The notes beneath the pieces were generated by a model. It did no database searches, was not told the DNA's origin, and saw only the letters and a list, made by a program, of their open reading frames with translations. This document shows positions 14,253-19,532 of a DNA stretch of 19,532 bases, one piece after another; positions within the stretch are counted from its first letter, which is position 1; every line of letters begins with the position of its first letter. Origin of the DNA: UBA2029 sp037447125 (GTDB lineage: Bacteria > Chloroflexota > Anaerolineae > Aggregatilineales > Aggregatilineaceae); NCBI GenBank assembly GCA_037447125.1, contig JBBIHG010000071.1, forward strand, positions 1 through 19,532. Direction: 5' to 3'. The translations under genes and the position numbers were made by a program.

Positions 14253-15130
14253 CAATCCTCCACTGGCTCCACAACCGGGACGCCGGTCCGCCGCCAGGCT
14301 TCGGCGACCTCCTCGGCGGTGGGCGCGCTGGCGAATCCGGCGCGTGTGACCGACTGCGCGCCCAGGTACGAGGCGAGCGCAATGGCGCGGTCCACATCGC
14401 CCAACTGGTGCAGGGCGATATGCAGCGCCACGGCGAAGACATCCCCGGCGCCGGTCGGGCTTACCTGGGTCACGGGCACGGCGGCGTAGTCGCTGGGCAC
14501 GCCGTCGCGGTAGATCGTGCCGCCATGCTCGGCGCGCGTCACGACGACCAGCGATCCCATCCTGGCAAAGACGCCCTCCAGCTCTGGCGCGTGGCGGATG
14601 TCCTCTTCGCTGAGCACCGTCAGGGCGGCGCGCGACAACACCTGCTGGGCGCTGGTCCAGGGCGTGGCCGTCACCAAGCCATCCGGCTCGCGCTGGCGCA
14701 TGAATCCCTGCGGCGTCACGCAGATCGGGCGGGCGGCAAAGGCGGTGGCGAAGGCCGGATCCACTTCGTAGGCGATCGGCGCCAGGTGAACCAGGCGCGC
14801 CTGACGCCAGGCCGGAGGTAGCATGTCCGGGGTGAGGGTGAGCGCGCGGCGGTGCAGGTATTGCGTGCGCCCGTCGGGGCCGTAGCAATTCTCGAAGGTG
14901 GTAGTATGCTCCGCCGGGACGCTGATCACCTCAACGCCGGGGGGCAGGTCGCGCAGCAGCGGCTCGTTGGGCCGGGTGCTGGTCAGCATGGCGACGCGCA
15001 GCCCAAAGGCGGCGGCAGTGTGCGCCCCATAGGAGACAGTCCCGCCCAGGCGCGGGCCTTCCGGCGTGATATCGTGGGCGACGTGGCCGATGAGCAGGTA
15101 GTCGGGAACAGTGTGGGCAGCGTTGGGCAT
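14252..15130 (-). CDS. PfkB-family carbohydrate/nucleoside kinase
   Basis: A 292-residue cytosolic kinase of the ribokinase/PfkB superfamily, which phosphorylates a sugar or nucleoside hydroxyl with ATP. The N-terminal glycine pair is at RLGGTVSYGAHTAAAFG (27-43), and the catalytic anion-hole motif TGAGD is at 226-230 with general base Asp230. The substrate pocket is not diagnostic: the protein lacks the extended N-terminal motifs of ribokinase or fructokinase. The start at 15130 is preferred over an upstream frame extension because AGAGG precedes it and the family starts with a beta strand (DYLLIGHVAHDITP). It is the first gene of a pair with the YbjN-like gene, overlapping by one base. Confidence 0.9.
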   Translation of the reverse strand: MPNAAHTVPDYLLIGHVAHDITPEGPRLGGTVSYGAHTAAAFGLRVAMLTSTRPNEPLLRDLPPGVEVISVPAEHTTTFENCYGPDGRTQYLHRRALTLTPDMLPPAWRQARLVHLAPIAYEVDPAFATAFAARPICVTPQGFMRQREPDGLVTATPWTSAQQVLSRAALTVLSEEDIRHAPELEGVFARMGSLVVVTRAEHGGTIYRDGVPSDYAAVPVTQVSPTGAGDVFAVALHIALHQLGDVDRAIALASYLGAQSVTRAGFASAPTAEEVAEAWRRTGVPVVEPVED

Positions 15131-15217
15131 GATCCTCTGGCTTTCAAGTCTTTGGGTGGCGTGCAGGTGATTGGACGCAGCTCGCCGGGTGCGCTTTACG
15201 CTGGGGAGGGTGAGCTT

Positions 15218-15464
15218 CTCGAACCGCAGAAACAGCGAGGACATGGAGAAGGACTGAGAATATTCTTAACTGACGTTACGCACAACCTCCCCCCACCCCT
15301 AACCCCTCCCCCACGCTGCGCGGAGGGAGGGGAACTCGACGTTCTCTCCTTCCCTCATTTGGGGGGAAGGGGTCTGGGGATGGGGGCAAAAACGCATTTC
15401 TGCGTAACGTCAGTTCTTAAGATGTTCAGTCTCTTCTCTGCGCGCTCTGTGTCTCTGCGGTGAC
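15218..15464. repeat. Outer inverted repeat enclosing the S2 element
   Basis: Left (15218-15262, read on the minus strand) and right (15424-15464) sequences are similar inverted copies: both run from a cagtc start through cttctc... to ctgcggt. They lie symmetrically around the S2 element. Together with S2 they fill most of the 405-base gap 15131-15535, which holds no gene. Confidence 0.55.
15263..15420. mobile_element. MITE-like element S2 with 13-bp inverted termini and 7-bp direct repeats
   Basis: The element 15270-15413 starts with ctgacgttacgca and ends with its exact inverse. It is flanked by the direct repeat TTCTTAA at 15263-15269 and 15414-15420. The 144-base interior is a C-rich/G-rich palindrome like S1 (3553-3658) and has no coding potential. 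This is the structure of a non-autonomous miniature transposable element; the parent transposase is not in the window. Confidence 0.7.
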
Positions 15465-15535
15465 GCTTTGCCCCAGCAACGAGATGCGCGGCGTCCAGGC
15501 TCGGGCGCGGCAGGCTGCTGGCAAGGAAGATGCCC

Positions 15536-16372
15536 CTAGCGCCGTTTGGGGATGATAGTCACCTTGCGAAAATCTCCCTCGCCCACGCTCTGCGTCGTCA
15601 CGTCCGGATGATCGCGCAGGGCCAGGTGAACGATGCGCCGCTCGTAAGGGGGCATCGGCTCCAGGTTGACCGTGCGCCCCACTTGCAGCGCCTGGTCGGC
15701 CATGCGCAGGGCCAATCGGCGAAGCTGCTTCTCGCGGCGGGCCTTGTAGCCCTCCACGTCAATGACGATGTTGGCCCGCCGCGCCAGATCGCGGCTGGCG
15801 ATCAGGCGGGTGATGTACTGCAGCGCGGCCAGCGTCTCACCCCGCCGACCGATGAGCGCGCCCAGGTCAGGCCCCTGAATTTGCAGCACCCACGGTGTTT
15901 CCTCGTCGCCGGATGATTGGGCGCGATAGACTGCCACGCGAGCGTCAATCTGCATCTTGGCGAGCAGCTCTTCGAGCGTGGCCAGCCCGACACGCGCATC
16001 CTGATCCAGCTCGTTCTCGCTGGCCGGTCGCACGTCAGCCAGTGTGGTGTTGTCGCCAAAGCCATATTCGTCATCGGTCGCCGCGGGGGCCGTTTCCTCA
16101 CTGGCCACAGCCTTTTCTGCGGCTGCTATATCCTGGCCGGGCGCTGCGCCTGGCGGCATGACAGAGGGGGTCGGCGCGGCAGAGCGCGCTGGCGCAGCAG
16201 TCGTCAGGCGGATGCGCGCCTGGCGCGCGCCGATGCCCAGCAGCCCGCGGCTTGGCTCCTCCAGGATTTCGACGATAACGCTTTCGCGGGCGACGCCAAG
16301 CTCGCGCAAGCCCTGCTCGATCGCTAGCTGGATGTCTGCCGCGCTGCTCTCAACAGACCGCGTATCACTCAT
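15536..16372 (-). CDS. jag: Jag/KhpB RNA-binding protein (Jag-N, KH and R3H domains)
   Basis: A 278-residue cytosolic RNA-binding protein. Jag-N domain at about 10-58 (IEQGLRELGVARESVIVEILEEPSRGLLGIGA), an Ala/Pro/acidic linker at 60-125, a KH domain at about 135-208 with the RNA-gripping GRRG at 175-178, and an R3H domain at about 210-278 with the R-x-x-x-H motif at 245-249. In Firmicutes the protein works with KhpA on cell elongation and small-RNA biology. Here it is the last gene of the membrane-insertion operon, eight bases after yidC. Its length is in the usual range for the three-domain form. No terminator with a T-run follows. Confidence 0.93.
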   Translation of the reverse strand: MSDTRSVESSAADIQLAIEQGLRELGVARESVIVEILEEPSRGLLGIGARQARIRLTTAAPARSAAPTPSVMPPGAAPGQDIAAAEKAVASEETAPAATDDEYGFGDNTTLADVRPASENELDQDARVGLATLEELLAKMQIDARVAVYRAQSSGDEETPWVLQIQGPDLGALIGRRGETLAALQYITRLIASRDLARRANIVIDVEGYKARREKQLRRLALRMADQALQVGRTVNLEPMPPYERRIVHLALRDHPDVTTQSVGEGDFRKVTIIPKRR

Positions 16373-16380
16373 GGCTGTCT

Positions 16381-17343
16381 CTATCCTTTGGCCTTGCTCT
16401 TGGCACGGGCACGGTTAGCACGGCTGTCATAAATGCCGCCAGAGCCTGTGCTTCTGCGCGGGATCGGTTTCGGCTCAGTGCCGCGTTTGCGCTTGGGAGC
16501 CTCCTGGCGGGGCGCGGCGCGCCTGGCCTTGCGCGGCGCGGCAGCAGGAGTCGCTGCGGGGGCGCCAGGCTCTTCGGTCTGTGGCGTCTCAGGCTCGCTC
16601 GCAGCTTCCGACTTCATGCCCAGCGCCTGCTTGACATTCACGCCGCCTATCATGGCGTACTGGGCGATGCCGATCAGGTTGGAGGCGATGAAGTAGATGG
16701 ACAGGCCGGACGCGAACGAGAGCGAGAAGAAGCCGAACATCAGCGGCATGATCAGCATCATCTGGCGGCTGATCTGCGCGGCCTGGTCTGCCTGACGACT
16801 GCCGCTCGATGATGGCGTGGCGGGCATGAGCAACTTCTGCTGCAGCCAGGTGGTGATCACGACCAACACGGGCAGGATGTAGAGCGGGTCGGGCACAGCC
16901 AGGTTGAGCCACAGGAACTTGTTGGCCAGCGGCACCTGCGAAGACAGGTCGGGAATCCACAGCCGGCCCGACAGGTCGAGCAGTTGGCTGGGGGTGGCGG
17001 CCAGCGTGGCCACGATCGCATAGTAGAGGCCGAGCATGATCGGCAGTTGGATCAGCAGCGGCAGACAGCCGGCCAGCGGGTTCACCCCATGCTGGCGGTA
17101 CAGCGCCCACTGCTCCTGGGCCAGGCGCTCGCGCTCGGTCTTGTATTTCTCCTGCAGCTTCTTCAGCTCTGGCTGAAGCGCCTGCATGGCCTTGGTAGAC
17201 CGCTGCTGCTTAATGGTCAGGGGGTAGGTGGCCACGCGCACCAGGATGGTGAAGACGACGATGGCCAGCACCACATGCCCGCCCAGAACCTGGTAGAGGA
17301 ACAGCAGGATGGTGATGAAGGGATTGGTGATGATGTCGAGCAT
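16381..17343 (-). CDS. yidC: YidC/Oxa1-type membrane protein insertase
   Basis: A 320-residue polytopic insertase for membrane proteins. Like Gram-positive YidC it lacks the large periplasmic domain. The conserved groove arginine is Arg36 in TILVRVATYPLT. The cytoplasmic coiled region follows (KKLQEKYKTERERLAQE, 61-77), then GVNPLAGCLPLLIQLPIMLGLY (86-107) and the later transmembrane pair at 153-168 and 197-232. The C-terminal tail from about 245 is first acidic/Ala-Pro-rich, then strongly basic (RKARRAAPRQ, KRKRGTEP), suited to ribosome binding. The start is ATG 17343 with a weak AAGG upstream. It lies 37 bases after the propeller gene and 8 before jag. Confidence 0.95.
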   Translation of the reverse strand: MLDIITNPFITILLFLYQVLGGHVVLAIVVFTILVRVATYPLTIKQQRSTKAMQALQPELKKLQEKYKTERERLAQEQWALYRQHGVNPLAGCLPLLIQLPIMLGLYYAIVATLAATPSQLLDLSGRLWIPDLSSQVPLANKFLWLNLAVPDPLYILPVLVVITTWLQQKLLMPATPSSSGSRQADQAAQISRQMMLIMPLMFGFFSLSFASGLSIYFIASNLIGIAQYAMIGGVNVKQALGMKSEAASEPETPQTEEPGAPAATPAAAPRKARRAAPRQEAPKRKRGTEPKPIPRRSTGSGGIYDSRANRARAKSKAKG

Positions 17344-17380
17344 GAGCCAGTGCCTTTTTTCTCGCAGCCGCTGCGGCGGG

Positions 17381-18553
17381 CTAGTCGGAGTATACCCAAC
17401 GTTCTTCGCCGGAGTTAGCGGCCAATGCGACCACCAGACGGTCGCCCTGATCGGTGCTGACGATGACCAGGCCAGACGCCTCTTCGTCTGCGCTCTCGCC
17501 GGGCACAAAGACTAGATCGGCCAGCACCTGCCCCTGTGCTCCCCGGTACCAGCGGCCTGTCCCGTCCTCTTTGCTCACCGCGTACACATTGCGATCTTTC
17601 GACGCCACGATGACTAGGCCGTCGCTCAGGATGGGGGTGGCGCGGATGCCGCCTTCGGCAACCGGCTGCTTCCACACCTGCTCGAACCCGTCTTCGGTGA
17701 CGCGCACGGCGTAGAGCGCCCCGCTCAGGTCGCCAAAATAGAGCATGTCGCCGTCGAAGGCGGGGCTGCCCCACAGCCAGCCATCCGTCTTGAAGCGGGC
17801 GACAATGTCGTGGCTGGCCAGGTCCACGGCCACCAGCTCAGAGACGAACGTCCCTGCGTAGATGCGTTGGCGCACCGGGTCGTAGACCATGTTGCCAGGG
17901 GCGGCGCCGCCCAGATTTCTACGCCACAGCTCATCGCCGGTCTCGGCGTCGAGCGCGTACAGGTTGTGGTCGAGCGAAGTCACATAGACCACCGCCCGGC
18001 CCACGCCGTTCGACGGGTCTTCTGGCACGTACAGCGGGCGCGCCCACACGCCATGATTGGTGTTGAACGTCCACACTTCCTGGCCGGTCGTGCGCGAGAC
18101 CGCCACCACGTTGCGGCTGCCCAGCCCGAAGAAGACCTTGTCAGAGTCTACCGCGGCGCCCCCGATCACGCGATCTTTGGGCGTGACCTCAATCGGGCCA
18201 AGGATAGCCTGCTTGGCCGGCTGGTAGCGCCACAAGCGCTGGCCGTTGGCGTCAATGGCGTGCATGCGCCCGCTGTAATCGCCCACGTAGACCGTGCCAT
18301 CAACCACGGTGGGCACAGCGTAGAACATGGCGCCGTCGTCTGCGTACTCCCACAAGACGGCCCCGCTGGCCGGGTTGAGAGCGACGATCTTCTTGCCGTG
18401 CGACACGTAGAGCGTGCTCTGCTGTTCGTCGGTGCTGATGCCAACCCAGCTCTCCTGAGCCGGGCCGCCGCAAGCCGCCAGGGCCAGCGCGCCCAAGAGC
18501 AACACGCCCAGCAGCAGGCGCGAGCGGGAAGGGAAGAGGCGCGACGTATTCAA
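17381..18553 (-). CDS. PQQ-type beta-propeller lipoprotein
   Basis: A 390-residue exported lipoprotein: a basic start, hydrophobic core and lipobox LAAC with Cys28. The mature part is a series of 40-50-residue blades carrying the PQQ-like signature (LYVSHGKKIVALNPASGAVLWEY, VYVGDYSGRMHAIDANGQRLW, NLYALDAETGDELW, NVYAVSKEDGTGRW), enough for a seven- or eight-bladed propeller similar to BamB. No PQQ-binding or dehydrogenase residues are evident, so a binding or scaffold role is likelier than catalysis. The start codon is TTG, supported by a perfect AAGGAG five bases upstream. It sits between yidD and yidC, 39 and 37 bases from them, so it is part of the operon. Confidence 0.9.
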   Translation of the reverse strand: MNTSRLFPSRSRLLLGVLLLGALALAACGGPAQESWVGISTDEQQSTLYVSHGKKIVALNPASGAVLWEYADDGAMFYAVPTVVDGTVYVGDYSGRMHAIDANGQRLWRYQPAKQAILGPIEVTPKDRVIGGAAVDSDKVFFGLGSRNVVAVSRTTGQEVWTFNTNHGVWARPLYVPEDPSNGVGRAVVYVTSLDHNLYALDAETGDELWRRNLGGAAPGNMVYDPVRQRIYAGTFVSELVAVDLASHDIVARFKTDGWLWGSPAFDGDMLYFGDLSGALYAVRVTEDGFEQVWKQPVAEGGIRATPILSDGLVIVASKDRNVYAVSKEDGTGRWYRGAQGQVLADLVFVPGESADEEASGLVIVSTDQGDRLVVALAANSGEERWVYSD

Positions 18554-18592
18554 TGGAACTCCTTGGAATGCTCGGCCAACGTCAGGTGGGAA

Positions 18593-18802
18593 TCAAGGCA
18601 CCGGGTCGTAGCCGCCCGGACTGAGGGGGTGGCAGCGGCCGATGCGCCGCAAGCCCATCCAACCACCTTTCAGCAGGCCGTAACGCTGGACAGCCTGGTA
18701 CGTGTAGTGGGAGCAGCTCGGCTCGTAGCGGCAGCTTGGCGGCAGGATGCGCGAGAAGGTGAACTGGTACAGGCGGATGAGCGCCAGGCCGATCTGTTTC
18801 AT
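18593..18802 (-). CDS. yidD: Membrane protein insertion efficiency factor YidD
   Basis: A 69-residue member of the YidD family with its hallmark cysteines and turns: a hydrophobic/amphipathic N-terminus (IGLALIRLYQFTFSRIL), then CRYEPSCSHYTYQA, GWMGLRRIGRCHP and the terminal GGYDPVP. It associates with the inner membrane and improves YidC-dependent insertion in E. coli. The start at 18802 is fixed by the ATGA overlap with the rnpA stop codon and by GGAGGG nine bases upstream inside rnpA. A longer in-frame start at 18871 is disfavoured because the extension is Gly/Ala filler lying within rnpA. Confidence 0.95.
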   Translation of the reverse strand: MKQIGLALIRLYQFTFSRILPPSCRYEPSCSHYTYQAVQRYGLLKGGWMGLRRIGRCHPLSPGGYDPVP

Positions 18803-19158
18803 GACGACTGTCCCTCCGCCGGCGGCTTGAGCAGCCCGGCCCGCTGCAGGCTGACGATCACTGCCTGGCACACCACCTGGAACGGCTGCCCGACGATGCG
18901 CGGGCGGGCGACGAAGGCGATGTCGTACCCCTGCCGCAACTGGGCGTGCACCTGGCGGACCGCCTCGCGCAGCAAGCGCCGGACGCGATTGCGCACGACC
19001 GCTGTGCCCAGCCGCTTGCTCGTGACGAATCCGTAGCGATTGTGGGCCAGTCCGTTAGCCGTAACGCTCACGATCAGCAAAGGGTGCTGCCAGACGCGCC
19101 CCTCTTGATGCAGACGGGCGAAGTCTTCTTTCCGGCGAAGGCGCAGGTGGCGCTGCAT
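18799..19158 (-). CDS. rnpA: Ribonuclease P protein component
   Basis: A 119-residue basic protein that assists the RNase P RNA in maturing tRNA 5' ends. The family pattern is complete: LRLRRKEDFARLHQEGR at 5-21, the central RYGFVTSKRLGTAVVRNRVRRLLREA (41-66) containing the RNR signature (56-58), and a C-terminal helix/strand ending DIAFVARP. The start at 19158 is chosen to match the family N-terminus; the frame extends upstream only because it overlaps rpmH. It lies 11 bases after rpmH and overlaps yidD by four bases (ATGA). Confidence 0.95.
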   Translation of the reverse strand: MQRHLRLRRKEDFARLHQEGRVWQHPLLIVSVTANGLAHNRYGFVTSKRLGTAVVRNRVRRLLREAVRQVHAQLRQGYDIAFVARPRIVGQPFQVVCQAVIVSLQRAGLLKPPAEGQSS

Positions 19159-19169
19159 GCACTGGGGAC

Positions 19170-19346
19170 CTAGCTCTTCCAGTTGACCTTCTTGACGTGA
19201 TTGTTCTTCTTGTGCGTCAAGACCGCGCGCCCTTTGGCGCGGCGCGCCTTCAAGACACGGCGCCCGTCCTTGGTGCGCATACGCTGGCGGAAGCCGTGCA
19301 CGCGCGCGCGGCGGCGAATCTTGGGCTGGTAGGTACGCTTGGGCAT
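19170..19346 (-). CDS. rpmH: 50S ribosomal protein L34 with C-terminal extension
   Basis: Reading the minus strand from ATG 19346 to TAG 19170 gives 58 residues beginning MPKRTYQPKIRRRARVHGFR, unmistakable L34. The core ends around residue 44 (RRAKGRAVLT). It is followed by about 14 extra, mostly basic residues (HKKNNHVKKVNWKS) that bacterial L34 (44-47 residues) lacks. AGAGG lies six bases before the ATG. It is the first gene of the rpmH-rnpA-yidD-propeller-yidC-jag operon, with a strong promoter and a possible attenuator upstream. Confidence 0.95.
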   Translation of the reverse strand: MPKRTYQPKIRRRARVHGFRQRMRTKDGRRVLKARRAKGRAVLTHKKNNHVKKVNWKS

Positions 19347-19360
19347 TGATGACCTCTTTC

Positions 19361-19381
19361 AAAAAACGCGCTCGGGGCGCG
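19361..19381 (-). terminator. Possible leader attenuator upstream of rpmH
   Basis: On the minus strand a GC-only 5-bp stem (cgcgc, loop cccga, gcgcg; 19367-19381) is followed directly by TTTTTT (19361-19366), inside the rpmH leader between promoter and start codon. It has the layout of a weak intrinsic terminator. The stem is short, so the call is tentative. Confidence 0.4.
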
Positions 19382-19410
19382 GGTTCTAGCGGCTACATTC
19401 GCGTGGCGAT

Positions 19411-19426
19411 GCGCCCCGCCGGGCGC
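19411..19426. other. GC-rich hairpin near the rpmH transcript start
   Basis: The arms gcgccc and gggcgc, with a cgcc loop, form a perfect 6-bp stem about ten bases inside the predicted rpmH transcript. It could be a 5' stabilising or regulatory hairpin. Confidence 0.4.
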
Positions 19427-19441
19427 GGCGCGCGAAGAGCA

Positions 19442-19470
19442 AGTATAGCGCATGGGCTCAGAGGGGTCAA
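19442..19470 (-). promoter_or_regulatory. Promoter of the rpmH operon
   Basis: On the minus strand, TTGACC (19465-19470), a 17-base spacer and TATACT (19442-19447) form a strong sigma70-type promoter about 95 bases upstream of the L34 start codon. Confidence 0.75.
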
Positions 19471-19532
19471 GCGTCAATTGAAGGGTGAAAGGTGGGTCCA
19501 CGAACAAGTTGTCAGCGGATCATCTGCCGCCG

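Noticed and set aside
13719..14888. Extended form of the YbjN-like protein (389 codons)
   Set aside because: The upstream half is in another frame of the PfkB kinase; the TGATG overlap and GGAGG fix the start at 14252.
17810..19036. Plus-strand open frame (408 codons) over the propeller, yidD and rnpA
   Set aside because: It spans three well-supported minus-strand genes, so it is a shadow.

Overview
This is a GC-rich bacterial window that looks like Chloroflexota (probably Anaerolineae or a relative). The grounds are a dephospho-CoA kinase with a long acetyltransferase-like C-terminal extension, lipoprotein-type envelope proteins, a YidC without the large periplasmic domain, and intergenic spaces full of palindromic and heptameric repeats. 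The phylum is inferred from protein character, not from a marker tree. I see no tRNA, rRNA, CRISPR array, transposase or prophage gene.

Left part (1-5351): a possible gene tail (2-73), a lipoprotein class B penicillin-binding protein with an NTF2-like domain (minus), a MaoC/PhaJ-like hydratase (minus), then divergently coaE fused to an extra domain and a small two-helix membrane protein ending at a clear intrinsic terminator. Middle part (5352-11630): a minus-strand pair made of a TrmB-family regulator and a P1B-4 type (SPC / HEGST) metal ATPase, driven by a near-consensus promoter. Divergent from it is a bifunctional glutamate formimidoyltransferase / formimidoyl-THF cyclodeaminase, followed by a secreted M23 metallopeptidase. 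Right part (11941-15130): an amidohydrolase of the YtcJ type, then a PfkB kinase and a YbjN-like protein coupled by a TGATG overlap. Right end (15536-19346): the conserved rpmH-rnpA-yidD-yidC-jag cluster for ribosomal protein L34, RNase P protein, membrane insertion and RNA binding. Here a PQQ-type beta-propeller lipoprotein sits between yidD and yidC, the spacing is tight throughout, and rnpA/yidD overlap as ATGA.

The most unusual content is between the genes. Five copies of one large palindromic element carry hairpins with compensatory changes, and some are attached to a second small hairpin module. Two copies of another C-rich/G-rich palindrome occur, one bounded by 13-bp inverted termini and a 7-bp direct repeat as in a MITE. 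Five short arrays have a strict 7-bp period (consensus ACTGNNN, NNTCAGC or ATTKCGR), several beginning or ending within a few bases of a stop codon. No single obviously new gene system is present. The best candidates for follow-up are the repeat system, the propeller in the membrane-insertion operon, the TrmB/P1B-4 pair and the CoaE fusion.
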